Below, in pieces: positions 9,257 through 18,929 of a stretch of DNA of 64,000 nucleotides. The stretch is from Candidatus Zixiibacteriota bacterium (GTDB lineage Bacteria; Zixibacteria; MSB-5A5; GN15; FEB-12): contig JAOUBJ010000001.1 of NCBI GenBank assembly GCA_029860345.1, positions 321,089-385,088 of the forward strand, given 5' to 3'. The first letter of the stretch is position 1, and every line of letters begins with the position of its first letter. Made by a program: the position numbers and the translations under genes. Under the pieces are notes generated by a model. It ran no database searches. It saw only the letters and a program-made list of their open reading frames with translations, and was not told the origin of the DNA.

Positions 9257-9285
9257 AGGCCGGAGATATCTCCGGCCTCTTTTTT
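9257..9285 (+). terminator. Rho-independent terminator after the H1-like/SWIB gene
   Basis: AGGCCGGAGA-TA-TCTCCGGCCT at 9257-9278 is a perfect palindrome, followed by C and a run of six T. It lies 30 bp downstream of the stop codon. Confidence 0.9.
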
Positions 9286-10030
9286 GTGCGGTGTTTTCGT
9301 TATAACTTCACAACTGCAAGAAGTTCATACTTCGACTCCGCTCAGTATGAGGTTACTGTAGGTTCGCGGTGAATCCGATGGATGCTCACCCTGAGCGGAG
9401 TCGAAGGGTGAATCTATCGTGCAGATACCTGCTCCAAACAAAGAGGCTGTGTCGCAATCGTGTGTTCCACCGGTTCCTGCGTTCGCCGAAGGCGAGCGTG
9501 TGAACCGGTGGTTCTTGAGGTTGCTCTCTCACAACACGATGCCGAGAATCGCAGGGTCACAACCACGCCTGGGGCGTGGTCAGGACCCTGCGAAACCCTA
9601 TTACGACACAGCCTGAAGGTTTGGGACGGCCACGCCAGATCGTGTTTCTCGCGCTACGCGCGCGCAACCTTTGGCAATGTTTGAGTCATGTCACAAGACG
9701 CGAAGCACAAAGAAGCGATTTATCACCGCGAAGGGCGCAAGACCCATTCATGGGTGCCAAAAAAACCGGCCCCGAGGGGGGGCCGGATTCATAGGAGGAA
9801 TAGGTTGGGAAATCTATATTCAAGAGAGTTTCGACGCGCCTGCTGCGCTCTTTTTTTGTCTCTCAGTTCATTATACGTGGACACTCCATTTAAGTTTCCA
9901 AAAACCGATAATCTCAGTTTGTGATCAACCGGACCCCGGTTTTATGGTGCTTGCGCAGGGCTGCATTTATGAGTATTATTGCCGACTTAGTCAGGAACAA
10001 ATTGGCCACGCCCTTGACGGGAGACAAAGA
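9286..10030. repeat. 745-bp gap with several inverted repeats and an orphan terminator
   Basis: No gene is supported. The gap holds 'cttcgactccgctcagtatgagg' (about 9331-9353) and 'caccctgagcggagtcgaagggtg' (about 9387-9410) repeats. The arms CCACCGGTTC (9467-9476) and GAACCGGTGG (9502-9511) enclose an inner CGCC/GGCG hairpin. A GCAGGGTC/GACCCTGC pair lies around 9548-9592. CCGGCCCC/GGGGCCGG at 9766-9786, preceded by seven A, is a terminator for minus-strand transcription, although no minus-strand gene lies to its right nearby. Confidence 0.6.
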
Positions 10031-11428
10031 ATGGATTACAAAGTTCGAACCAAGATCGCCAGAATATTGGTAGACGACAAACTACCGGTCGACAGCGAGG
10101 TGACAATACTCGGTTTCGTGCGGACGGCTCGGATCGGTAAGGGGGTCGCTTTTGTCGAGGTCAACGACGGCTCCTGCATGGGTAATCTTCAGGGCGTGGT
10201 GGCCAATCCGGAGCAGTTTCCTATACTTGAGAAGATTCTCACCGGCGCTTCGGTTCGGATGAAGGGGAAGCTGGTCGTGTCGCAGGGAAAAGGGCAGAAA
10301 TACGAAGTGGCCGTGGATTCCATCGACCTGATCGGTGAAGCCGACTCTACATATCCCCTTCAGAAAAAGCGGCACTCAATGGAGTTCCTGCGCGAGATCG
10401 CCCACCTGCGAGGGCGCACCAACACGTTCGGTGCGGTCAACCGGATTCGTTCGAAGATATCGTATGCCATCCATACCTACTTTCAGGAACGCGGATTCTA
10501 CTACGTGCATACGCCGATAATCTCAGCCTCCGATTGCGAAGGGGCCGGTGATCTGTTCAGCGTTACCACTCTTGATCCGCAGAAGCTCCCGATGAAAGAC
10601 GGGAAGATCAACTGGGACGAGGACTTTTTCGCCCAACAGGTCTTCCTGACCGTGTCCGGGCAGTTTGAAGCGGAAGTGGCCGCGCTGGCCTTCGGTGATG
10701 TTTACAATTTCGGTCCTACCTTTCGCGCCGAGAACTCCAACACGGCCCGTCATGCTTCTGAGTTCTGGATGATCGAGCCGGAGATGGCCTGGGCGGAGTT
10801 GGAAGACAACATGGATTTGGCCGAGGACTTCCTCAAGTGGTTGTTTGCTTATGCCCTCGAAAAGTGCACCGATGAAATGGACTTCTTCGGCAAGTGGATC
10901 GACAAAGAAGCTCGTCAGACTCTGGAGGGTGTGGTCAATTCGAAGTTCGAGCGCATCACCTACACCGAGGCCCAGGACATTCTGGCCAAGAGCGGCGAGT
11001 CGTTCGAGTTCCCGATTGGTTGGGGCAAGGATATGCAGACCGAGCATGAGCGCTACTTGACCGAGAAAAAGTTTGGTTGTCCGGTAATCGTGACCGATTA
11101 TCCGGCCGTGATCAAGTCGTTTTACATGCGGGCCAACGACGACGGCAAGACGGTCCGTGGTATGGACGTGCTGGTGCCCAGGGTGGGTGAGATCATCGGC
11201 GGGAGTCAGCGTGAAGAGCGTTACGACGTACTTCAAGATCAGATCAAGCAGCACGGGATCGAAAACTTCGAGGATTACCAATGGTATCTCGACCTGCGCA
11301 AGTATGGTTCGGTGCCGCACTCCGGTTTCGGGCTTGGTTTTGACCGTGCTATTATGTACATCACCGGCATGGCCAACATCCGCGACGTGCAGCCTTTCCC
11401 CCGTGTCCCCCGCTGGGCGAAGTTTTGA
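10031..11428 (+). CDS. asnS: Asparaginyl-tRNA synthetase
   Basis: The 465-residue product matches the usual AsnRS length and charges tRNA-Asn with asparagine. An N-terminal OB-fold anticodon-binding domain (SEVTILGFVRTARIGKGVAFVEVNDGS) precedes the class II catalytic core: motif 1 near HTPIISASDCEGAGDLF, motif 2 with FRAENSNTARHASEFWMIEPE, and motif 3 GFGLGFDRAIMYITG near the C-terminus. The Asn-type FRAENSNT segment separates it from aspartyl enzymes. I chose the ATG at 10031. The frame stays open to 9671, but the homologous N-terminus begins at MDYKVRTKIARIL, with a GGGAGA site upstream. A dedicated AsnRS means Asn-tRNA need not be made by transamidation. Confidence 0.95.
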   Translation: MDYKVRTKIARILVDDKLPVDSEVTILGFVRTARIGKGVAFVEVNDGSCMGNLQGVVANPEQFPILEKILTGASVRMKGKLVVSQGKGQKYEVAVDSIDLIGEADSTYPLQKKRHSMEFLREIAHLRGRTNTFGAVNRIRSKISYAIHTYFQERGFYYVHTPIISASDCEGAGDLFSVTTLDPQKLPMKDGKINWDEDFFAQQVFLTVSGQFEAEVAALAFGDVYNFGPTFRAENSNTARHASEFWMIEPEMAWAELEDNMDLAEDFLKWLFAYALEKCTDEMDFFGKWIDKEARQTLEGVVNSKFERITYTEAQDILAKSGESFEFPIGWGKDMQTEHERYLTEKKFGCPVIVTDYPAVIKSFYMRANDDGKTVRGMDVLVPRVGEIIGGSQREERYDVLQDQIKQHGIENFEDYQWYLDLRKYGSVPHSGFGLGFDRAIMYITGMANIRDVQPFPRVPRWAKF

Positions 11429-11873
11429 TCGAGTAAGGAATGTCGAAACCCGCCTCCGGCGGCCATAAATGGCATTTATGCCCTTCGGACCAGGGGTTTC
11501 GACCTACTTCCGAAGATCAAAGGGCACAAACCGGAGGTGGCGGGTTCGAAGACGGACCCGCCCTACGAAGAATGAGATTGCCGCGGCCCGCAAAGTGTGC
11601 CTCGCAATGACCTCACAATGACGTGAACCGGAGTTTTTTGGGTTTCCCCACCGCCCCAAGCGAAGATGGATTCCCGCCTACGCGGGAATGACAGAGGGGC
11701 GCGGGAATGACACCGATGAATCGGTTTCTTGCGCTTCGCGCACCGTTAACCTCACCCTGAGCGGAGTCGAAGGGTGCCACCCACACGATATCCCACAGCA
11801 AGCCGGTGGGCCACCCACCAAAAAAACGTTGCGGATAGTGTCTGAGAGCCGTAGTATTCCTCGGAAGAAAGAT
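11429..11873. repeat. Repeat cluster upstream of the TPP riboswitch
   Basis: No gene is seen. Copies of at least four dispersed families occur: a 'gtcgaaacccgcc ... ggggtttcgacc' inverted pair (about 11443-11503), 'gagattgccgcgg ... cgcaatgac' (about 11573-11622), 'tggattcccgcctacgcggg' (about 11668-11692) and 'caccctgagcggagtcgaaggg' (about 11753-11775). A 'cccacagcaagc' copy lies near 11791. Confidence 0.7.
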
Positions 11874-11952
11874 CCGTTGGGGGTGGCGTAAAAAACCGCC
11901 TGAGATTATACCCCCACGACCTGATCCGGGTAATACCGGCGTAGGCAAACGG
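11874..11952 (+). promoter_or_regulatory. TPP riboswitch (THI element)
   Basis: The conserved TPP aptamer signatures are present in order: CTGAGA at 11900-11905, and ACCTGAT, GGGTAATACC and GGCGTAGGCAA across about 11919-11948. The helices can be drawn: P1 CCGTT (11874-11878) with AACGG (11948-11952), P2 GGGGGT with ACCCCC, and P3 GGCG with CGCC. It lies about 100 nt upstream of the TonB-dependent receptor at 12054, so it should shut off the receptor-symporter unit when thiamine pyrophosphate is plentiful. No obvious intrinsic terminator lies between the aptamer and the ATG, which suggests control of translation initiation. Confidence 0.92.
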
Positions 11953-12053
11953 AGATGTGCGAAGCATCCCCCGTCCCGCCCTTGGCGAGACACCCTATCG
12001 ATTCAGGACGGAATCTTGCAGCAACTATAAACGTTCAATGCGAGGTTACTGTC

Positions 12054-14516
12054 ATGAAGTGTATCACAGCACTGTTTATTTTCACTCTGTCATTCTCATT
12101 GCCGAGCCAGGCCTTCGACCTGAGCGGAAAGGTAGTGGATGACAATGGCGATCCGATTATCGGTGTCTCGGTGGTGACCGATGTCACCGGAGTCGGCACC
12201 GCCACTGATGAGCAAGGCGCCTTTACTTTGCCACAAGACGTATCCATGACCAGGATAACGTTTTCCGCGGTAGGCTACCGCTCCCGACAATTCCATCCGG
12301 GCAGCCTGCCTGAAAAAGTACAGCTTGAGCCTGTCTACATTCGCGGCGAGGATATCCAGGTTACGGCCGACCGAGCCAAGGTCGGAGTGACACCGATTGC
12401 GTTCGATAACTTATCGTCCGAAGATATCGAGCGCGACTACACTGTGGGTGAGTTTCCATTGTTGCTGGCCTCGACGCCCAATCTTCACGCCTTTTCGGAT
12501 GGCGGGACGCCCCTCGGATATAGTTATATGAAGATACGCGGATTCGATGACAAGCGTATTTCGACCTACATCAACGGCGTGCCGTTGAACGACCCGGAAG
12601 ATCAAGCCACCTACTTTGTCGACCTGCCCGACTTCGCGGCCAACGTCACAGACATCCAGGTGCAGCGCGGTGTGGGTAATTCGCTCTACGGCGATGCTAG
12701 TTTCGGCGGTTCGGTGAACATCGTTACTTCCGGTTTCAATCGGGAGCGTAAAACGACTTTGTCGTTCGGTTATGGTGAATACACTTCCGACGGTGGATCG
12801 GTCAGTGACATTTATAAACAATCGCTTGAGTACTCTTCCGGGCTGATCGACGGCCGCTGGTCTTTTGCCGGTCGTTTTTCCAAACAGAAAACGGGCGGGT
12901 ACCGGTACAATAGTTGGTACCGCGGATGGAGCTACTATTTTTCGGTGGCCCGGCTCGACCGGAATTCGTGGACCGAACTTTTTGCCTACGGCGGACCGAT
13001 GAAGATGCATCTTGCATACTCCGGAGCGTCGCGCGAGGTGCTTGATGCCGATCGCCGAGCGAATCCCTATCACACATACTCTAACGAAACCGACAATTTC
13101 AATCAACCGCACTATCATCTGCATAATATCTACCGATTGGGCGACCGCGCTACGTTGTCCAATACTCTGTACTATATTCGCGGGCGGGGTTTCTACGAAC
13201 AGTTCAAGCAGGATCGCTGGTATCCCGAGTACAACCTCGATGCGTCCATGACCGGCGGTGAGCAGGAGGGTGATCTGGTACGACAGCAGTGGGTCGAGAA
13301 GAACCAGTACGGCTGGAATCCACGGTTGGATATCGATCATGATCGTGGTCGTCACTCGATGGGAGGATCGTTATACTATTTCGAATCCGACCATTGGGGA
13401 CAGGTAGTCTGGGCACAACACATCACCGGCTCTTTTGATCCTCAACATCGCTATTACCAGTATAACGGCAAGAAAGTGGTGGGTTCGGTTTGGCTCCAGG
13501 AAAACTACGAGTTGACAGAGCAACTTTCGGTGTTGACAACGGCACAAATCAGGTATCAACGGTATAGCTTCGATCAGGCCATAATGGGGGCATTCAGAGG
13601 CTATGACTACACGGTTGACTGGCTGTTTTTCTCACCCCGGATCGGCTTCAACTACGACTTTGAAAACGGCTGGTCAATGTTCAGCACTTTTGCGATTTCA
13701 TCGCGCACACCGACCGACGCCGCCATCTATGACGCCAATGATCCGTCAATTATGCCGTCGCTGGAGATCGAATCGGTTTCGTTGACCGCTTCGGGAGACA
13801 GCGTTTTTCAATTCGGCGATCCCACCGCGGCCAATGAACGAGTGTACGATTTTGAGCTTGGTGGAGAGTACCGACAACCCGGATACGCTCTCGGCATCAA
13901 CGGATTCTGGATGAGATTCAACGACGAGATCATTCCCAACGGCGGTATTAACGATAACACCGGGCTACCGATCACAGTCAATGCCGACCATTCGGTACAC
14001 GCCGGAGTTGAACTTACTGCGGCGGTGAAACCGCGAGAAGAATTCAAGCTCGACGGAAACTTTTCGTACAACTACAACCGGATCAGGAATCATCGTGAAC
14101 ACCTTGGGTGGGTAACGCTCAATCATAACGGCCGGACGATTCCCGGATTCCCGGAGTATCTGGGCAACTTCATAGTTGATTACAACGCCGACCCCTTTCG
14201 GGCAACCATGCGGACGCACTTTGTAGGCAAACAGTTTATGGAGTTGAACAATCTGGATGACCTGGCCATAGACCCGTACTGGACGGCTTCGGTTTCGCTG
14301 GCCTATACGGCGAAGAATCTGCTCGGGCTCGGCACCGTAACCGTTCAGGCAAGGATCGACAATTTGTTCGACAGACAGTACGAAACATCCGGATACGGAG
14401 ACAGCTATGTCACCGGAGTCGAACCTAATGGCGACTTGGTTGCGTCAGGTTGGGCTGAGTACTTTGTTGGTCCGGAGCGTTCGATCTACGGGCAGGTCAA
14501 GGTCGACTTGTTCTGA
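12054..14516 (+). CDS. TonB-dependent receptor under TPP riboswitch control (predicted thiamine uptake)
   Basis: The 820-residue product begins with a signal peptide ending near PSQA. A carboxypeptidase-regulatory-like beta domain follows (FDLSGKVVDDNGDPIIGVSV, about residues 20-85), then a plug (MKIRGFDDKRISTYINGVPL and IQVQRGVGNSLYGDASFGGSVN), then a barrel ending in ARIDNLFDRQYETSGYGDSY. I chose the ATG at 12054, preceded by GAGGTT, because it gives a clean signal peptide; the frame stays open upstream across the riboswitch. The TPP riboswitch and the downstream SSS symporter at 14607 make thiamine or a pyrimidine precursor the likely cargo. THI-regulated outer-membrane receptors are known from comparative genomics of other phyla. 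The cargo is inferred, not shown. Confidence 0.9.
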   Translation: MKCITALFIFTLSFSLPSQAFDLSGKVVDDNGDPIIGVSVVTDVTGVGTATDEQGAFTLPQDVSMTRITFSAVGYRSRQFHPGSLPEKVQLEPVYIRGEDIQVTADRAKVGVTPIAFDNLSSEDIERDYTVGEFPLLLASTPNLHAFSDGGTPLGYSYMKIRGFDDKRISTYINGVPLNDPEDQATYFVDLPDFAANVTDIQVQRGVGNSLYGDASFGGSVNIVTSGFNRERKTTLSFGYGEYTSDGGSVSDIYKQSLEYSSGLIDGRWSFAGRFSKQKTGGYRYNSWYRGWSYYFSVARLDRNSWTELFAYGGPMKMHLAYSGASREVLDADRRANPYHTYSNETDNFNQPHYHLHNIYRLGDRATLSNTLYYIRGRGFYEQFKQDRWYPEYNLDASMTGGEQEGDLVRQQWVEKNQYGWNPRLDIDHDRGRHSMGGSLYYFESDHWGQVVWAQHITGSFDPQHRYYQYNGKKVVGSVWLQENYELTEQLSVLTTAQIRYQRYSFDQAIMGAFRGYDYTVDWLFFSPRIGFNYDFENGWSMFSTFAISSRTPTDAAIYDANDPSIMPSLEIESVSLTASGDSVFQFGDPTAANERVYDFELGGEYRQPGYALGINGFWMRFNDEIIPNGGINDNTGLPITVNADHSVHAGVELTAAVKPREEFKLDGNFSYNYNRIRNHREHLGWVTLNHNGRTIPGFPEYLGNFIVDYNADPFRATMRTHFVGKQFMELNNLDDLAIDPYWTASVSLAYTAKNLLGLGTVTVQARIDNLFDRQYETSGYGDSYVTGVEPNGDLVASGWAEYFVGPERSIYGQVKVDLF

Positions 14517-14606
14517 CAGGCAAGCCTGTTTCTCGCGCTTCGCTCGCCGGGTTCGGAAATGGCGAGGTGCTCCTTGTGGGCTGCTTCCGAGTAGTGTAAA
14601 GAACTT

Positions 14607-16004
14607 ATGCATGTTATCGATTACAGTCTGATCGCTGCCTATCTCGCTTTACTCCTTTGGCTGGGGTTGCGCTATCGGGTGGAGGGCGGCAGTGGCGCGC
14701 GTGACATGATCGTTGGCGGGCGGATGCTTACGCTGCCGGCCTTTGTGGCCTCGCTGGTGTCCACCTGGTATGGTGGCATCTTAGGGGTGGGCGAATACAG
14801 TTACAACTACGGGCTGTCCAACTGGTTGGTTTTCGGGTTGCCGTACTATCTCGCGGCTGCTCTTTTTGCGATATTCCTGGCGCGCAAAGCCCGCCAAACA
14901 GAACTGCTCACTATCCCTCAGCGACTGGGGCAGGTGTACAACAGTCGGACAGCCATGGCCGGGGCGGTGACTGTCTTTTTCATGACAGTGCCGTCGGCTT
15001 ACATCCTGATGTTGGGCGTGCTGTGTCAGTTCCTTTTCGGGTGGCCGGCCTGGGCTGGGATTCTGGGAGGGACCTTATTCTCGATAGTCTATGTTTTCAC
15101 CGGCGGCTTCAAGTCGATTGTACGCACAGATGTGCTCCAGTTCGGGCTGATGTTTGTCGGCTTTGGCGGGTTGTTGGGGATGCTGTTGGCAGAGTATGGC
15201 GGGCTGGATTTTCTGGTGGCCAGCCTTCCCCAAACGCATCTCACCTGGCATGGCGGTAATTCCGGATGGTACATAGCCGTTTGGTATGTGATCGCGCTTG
15301 CAACGATGATCGAACCTGCGTTTTACCAACGCTGCTACGCAGCCCGATCACCCCGGACAGCCCGTCGGGGGATATTTATTTCAATAGGCTGTTGGTGCTT
15401 GTTCGATTTCATGACCACCACGTGCGGTCTGTATGCCCGGGCCTTGTTGCCGGAGCTGGCCGACCCGGTGGGAGCTTATCCGGCTTTGGCGCAGGCGGTC
15501 CTGCCGGTTGGTTTGATGGGTCTGTTCGCGCTGGCGCTATTGGCCACGGTGATGTCGACCGTGGATTCCTACTCATTCCTGGCCGCCTCGACCTGGGGTC
15601 ACGATGTCGTTCCACGCCTGAGAAAACTGGACGACCAGGGTATTGTCCGTCAGACGCGGATCGGCCTGCTTTTGTCCAGTGGGCTGGCGGTCGTGTTGGC
15701 CCTTTTCTTTCGGTCGGTGGTGGATATCTGGCATGCCCTTGGTTCGATCGGCACTCCGGCCCTGCTGGTGCCGCTGTTCACCGCCTTTGTGGGCAATCGT
15801 CGTCTGCCGCCGCGAGTCGCGTTCGTCTCGATAGTCACGAGTTCATTGCTATCTCTGGTGTGGTACTTGTCAAAGTATATGAACATCGACGGCAGCTACT
15901 GGTGCCAGGTCGAACCTATCTTCCCCGGCTTGCTTTGGTCATTGGTTTTGTTCGCCGTTTTTTCGCGTCGTTCACCGCAGCCTGACTTGCCAGAATCCCG
16001 TTAG
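14607..16004 (+). CDS. Sodium/solute symporter (SSS family), predicted thiamine or precursor transporter
   Basis: The 465-residue protein has about 12-13 hydrophobic segments along its whole length. It carries the SSS-type start (DYSLIAAYLALLLWLGLRYR), a conserved early helix with SWYGGILGVGEYSYNYG, and the mid-protein block ALLATVMSTVDSYSFLAAS (about residues 310-328), which in this family holds sodium-site serines and threonines. It starts 90 bp after the riboswitch-controlled receptor on the same strand with no terminator between, so it is probably co-transcribed and carries the ligand across the inner membrane. SSS proteins have been predicted as thiamine-related transporters from TPP-riboswitch context elsewhere. 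The ion coupling and substrate here are inferred. Confidence 0.88.
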   Translation: MHVIDYSLIAAYLALLLWLGLRYRVEGGSGARDMIVGGRMLTLPAFVASLVSTWYGGILGVGEYSYNYGLSNWLVFGLPYYLAAALFAIFLARKARQTELLTIPQRLGQVYNSRTAMAGAVTVFFMTVPSAYILMLGVLCQFLFGWPAWAGILGGTLFSIVYVFTGGFKSIVRTDVLQFGLMFVGFGGLLGMLLAEYGGLDFLVASLPQTHLTWHGGNSGWYIAVWYVIALATMIEPAFYQRCYAARSPRTARRGIFISIGCWCLFDFMTTTCGLYARALLPELADPVGAYPALAQAVLPVGLMGLFALALLATVMSTVDSYSFLAASTWGHDVVPRLRKLDDQGIVRQTRIGLLLSSGLAVVLALFFRSVVDIWHALGSIGTPALLVPLFTAFVGNRRLPPRVAFVSIVTSSLLSLVWYLSKYMNIDGSYWCQVEPIFPGLLWSLVLFAVFSRRSPQPDLPESR

Positions 16005-16024
16005 TTAATTATATTGATCTGGTT

Positions 16025-16501
16025 ATGAGCGAATCGATCAAAATGTCACGAGCCGCGCTGGTCAAACTCGAGGCGGAGTTGAAACGTCTCAAGTTCGAAG
16101 AGCGCCCGAAAATCGTCGCCGAGATTAAGCGCACCATGGAGTTGGGCGACCTCTCCGAGAACGCCGAGTATCACGCCGCCAAAGAAACCCAGCGACACCT
16201 TGAGGCCAAACTGGCCGACCTGGAATACAGCCTGTCGCGAGTGGAACTGATCGATACCGATGCTATCCCATCGGACAAAGTTTACTTGTACGCCAAGGTG
16301 CTGGTGAAAGACCTCAGTGACGGTGAAGAGATTGAATACACTATAGTGCCGGCCGAAGAAGCGGATGTCGACAACGATATCATCTCGGTCAAATCGCCGG
16401 TAGCCTCGGCCATGCTGGGCAAGGCAGTCGGCGACAAGGTCGACATCAAAGTCCCGGTCGGGACGATCAGCTACGAAATTCTAAAGATATCCCGCGATTG
16501 A
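16025..16501 (+). CDS. greA: Transcription elongation factor GreA
   Basis: The 158-residue length is exactly that of typical GreA. It reaches into the RNA polymerase secondary channel and stimulates cleavage of backtracked RNA. The N-terminal coiled coil holds the family motif LSENAEYHAAKE (about residues 42-53), whose acidic tip residues complete the polymerase active site. The C-terminal FKBP-like domain ends with SPVASAMLGKAVGDKVDIKVP. The gene lies 20 bp after the symporter gene on the same strand and may share its transcript, although greA normally also has its own promoter. Confidence 0.95.
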   Translation: MSESIKMSRAALVKLEAELKRLKFEERPKIVAEIKRTMELGDLSENAEYHAAKETQRHLEAKLADLEYSLSRVELIDTDAIPSDKVYLYAKVLVKDLSDGEEIEYTIVPAEEADVDNDIISVKSPVASAMLGKAVGDKVDIKVPVGTISYEILKISRD

Positions 16502-17159
16502 AAGCTGGGTGGCCAGGCTGGTGTTTTCGTTGTCGCGTGGAGCGAAGACACGATCAGACCCATCCGTTGGGGGCAGTAGCGAATGCAGAACTGGATGTCG
16601 GTTCAAGATCGGCATGATAGATACTGATGTCGAAACCTGCCCTTCGACTGGTTCATGCTTCGACTCCGCTCAGCATGAGGTTGTCGACACCTCGCCCTTC
16701 GACTGCGCTCAGGACGACACGGTCAAGCCGTGACTTTCACCCTGCGGGTCAGGGATTTCGACCTACCGCAGTGGGTGGGACGGCAGGTGTCGGGCGGGGT
16801 CGCCCAACACCACCTGCGATCTGGACCTTGTGGACTGGTCCGTTCAGGTGCTGTCAGGCGACTCGCCTGACGGCCTTTGGGTGGGACGGCAGGTGTCGGG
16901 CGGGGTCGCCGCGACACCACCTGGCGGCAGATGTGGACATCTGCCGTGCACGAAACACCACCGAACCGAGAGATTGCCACGACATCCCGCCAATAGGAGC
17001 CACTTTTGGCCGCGGGATTCCTCGCATTGCCGGTTCCGTAGGTTCGTCAGCAAGCCCGTTGCGTGGGGTGGCAGAGTTGTCGGGCACAGTACAAACTTGA
17101 CAGAACAGCCGCTCAGATCGTCTATAGGTGAAGCACAAGCATATTCGTGGGAGGATCAG
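16502..17159. repeat. Dense dispersed-repeat block
   Basis: No gene is supported in 658 bp. The block has 'cttcgactccgctcagcatgagg' and 'cttcgactgcgctcaggacgacacggtcaagccgtg' copies (about 16657-16735). Two near-identical stretches follow (about 16769-16815 and 16875-16922) with the inverted repeat 'gtgtcgggcggggtcgc', one flanked by CTGTCAGGCG/CGCCTGACGG at 16851-16874. The palindrome GGCAGATGTGGACATCTGCC lies at about 16924-16943; the same palindrome is at about 31092-31111. A TTGACA near 17098 may belong to the promoter of the next gene, but its -10 is poor. Confidence 0.7.
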
Positions 17160-18929
17160 ATGCATCAACTATACAGCGTTATAACAACCGGTCTGATCGG
17201 ACTCTTGGTAGTGGGCGGCACAGCCTGGGCGGGTGCGGCCGGTGAAGCCAAAACCACCCGCGTGGCGACGGGCCTTTGCCTGAGCAACGCCCGGCTTTCA
17301 CCAATCGGAGACCGCTTGGCCGTTACCAGGCGCAACTGCGATCATGACCCGCACCTGTCGGATTTCGAACCTCGTGTGGAGTTGTTGATCTCAGAGATAG
17401 GCAGCTCGGACTTCCGGAGCGTGCTGGCAGCCACCGATATCGATTATGTCAGTTGGTCGGCTGATGGAAAGCAGATCCTGGCCCGCGCCAAAGCGGACGG
17501 AAAACACCAGATCATGCTAATCGATGTGGATAGCGAAACCAACAGGCAGCTTGACCTCCTCCCAACCCAATCTTGCTGGTCGCCTGATGGACGCATCATA
17601 GCCACTTCGAGGCGCGGTGGTATACTTCTGTTCGATCTGACGACCACCGATTCAACGATCCTGCGCCTGCCCGATTCGACAGTCGGGCCGAGACGGATGG
17701 ATTGGAGCCCCACTGGTAGGCATATTCTCTTCACGATTGGTCGGTCATCGAACAAACCTTGCCCCCTGTGGACGGTCGCTGTCGACGGTAGCACGGCGCC
17801 CATGCTGATTGACACGGCGGTGTTTTCAGGCCGATGGTGTCCGGATGGTGACGGCGTTAATGTTTTGCAATGCGGTCCGCGGTTGAACAAGTCGTTGGTC
17901 AGGATACCAATCGATCCGGAAACCGGAGCGCCTCAGGGCGACGGGACGACTCTGCTGCAGGGGATAGAGGGGGATGGCAGCTTCACCGTCTCTGCCGATG
18001 GGCGACGGCTGCTTTACGAGGAGGAAGTCATGGGGTCTGATGTGTGGCTGTTTGAAAGAACAACGTCTGGCAGCTATGTCAAGAAACTACTGCACAGCGA
18101 CAACAGACCTCTGCGGTCACCGGCTATTTCGCGCGACGGCGAGAAACTGCTCTGCGTGCGCGAGTTTAATTCTGGCTGGGGACCGAGCGATATCTATGTG
18201 TTTGACCTGACCTCCGGGGAAGCTGACTCGGTAACGACCACAGCCAGTTTCACGCCATCGGCGGCCTGGTCGCCGGACGGTCGGTTCATTGCCTTACCCA
18301 CCGGCGAGGGTGACTATTGTTCAGAATCCTACCTGACCGCTGTTCCAGCCGCCGGTGGCCCGCACAGGGTTTTTGAAACAGAAGTTACCAGGCGCTGTGG
18401 ACCTCAGATCGCGTGGCAGCCTATGGAATTCATCAGCTACTTCGGCAAGACGAACAAGAACCGCAGTTGCTACTACCCTGATGTCGACAGTAGCGGACTG
18501 TTTTATTCACTGGACACACTGATGCTCCTCCCCGAGCATCACTCGGCGGCGATAGTATCACCAGATGGTCGGATGGCGGCGGTATACACGCACGGTGACT
18601 ACCTGGGAATTATTCCATTGGCCGACCCGGCAGGGTACTACACAATCCGGGGTGACTTCTGGCCCCTGATGTGGTCGACCGACGGAGAGGTACTGTTCGT
18701 CTGGAAGTTCGAGCGCGATCGTGCAATCTGTCGACTCGCCCTGGGCTCCCGGGAGCCTGAGACAATACTTGAACTGTCGTTTGATACACCTTGGGACTAC
18801 TTCCTATACGATCTTCCCGAACCGCCCGGAGTTGCCATAGATCCTTCGGGGGAAAGAATCGTCTACATTGAGGGCACTAATCGCAGCGACATTTGGCTGG
18901 TGGAAGATTTCGATCCTGGTGTAGAATGA
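17160..18929 (+). CDS. Secreted TolB-like beta-propeller (PD40/WD40-type) protein
   Basis: From the ATG at 17160 (GGGAGG site 5-6 nt upstream) the product has 589 residues. It opens with a signal peptide, LIGLLVVGGTAWAGA. The mature part is a series of propeller blades carrying the PD40 signature: YVSWSADGKQILARA, QSCWSPDGRIIATS, MDWSPTGRHILFT, RLLYEEE and AAWSPDGRFIALP, with later SPDGRMAAVY. Such domains bind proteins or peptides in the periplasm, as in TolB, but this one lacks the rest of TolB and has no tol-pal neighbours. Its partner is unknown. An upstream extension to 16830 runs through repeat DNA and is not credible. Confidence 0.8.
   Translation: MHQLYSVITTGLIGLLVVGGTAWAGAAGEAKTTRVATGLCLSNARLSPIGDRLAVTRRNCDHDPHLSDFEPRVELLISEIGSSDFRSVLAATDIDYVSWSADGKQILARAKADGKHQIMLIDVDSETNRQLDLLPTQSCWSPDGRIIATSRRGGILLFDLTTTDSTILRLPDSTVGPRRMDWSPTGRHILFTIGRSSNKPCPLWTVAVDGSTAPMLIDTAVFSGRWCPDGDGVNVLQCGPRLNKSLVRIPIDPETGAPQGDGTTLLQGIEGDGSFTVSADGRRLLYEEEVMGSDVWLFERTTSGSYVKKLLHSDNRPLRSPAISRDGEKLLCVREFNSGWGPSDIYVFDLTSGEADSVTTTASFTPSAAWSPDGRFIALPTGEGDYCSESYLTAVPAAGGPHRVFETEVTRRCGPQIAWQPMEFISYFGKTNKNRSCYYPDVDSSGLFYSLDTLMLLPEHHSAAIVSPDGRMAAVYTHGDYLGIIPLADPAGYYTIRGDFWPLMWSTDGEVLFVWKFERDRAICRLALGSREPETILELSFDTPWDYFLYDLPEPPGVAIDPSGERIVYIEGTNRSDIWLVEDFDPGVE

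Noticed and set aside
10523-11320. 265-codon open frame antisense to asnS
   Set aside because: It is a shadow of a strongly conserved synthetase gene.
12411-13355. 314-codon open frame antisense to the second TonB-dependent receptor
   Set aside because: It mirrors the coding strand's codon pattern, has no ribosome-binding site and matches no family, while the plus-strand receptor is clear.
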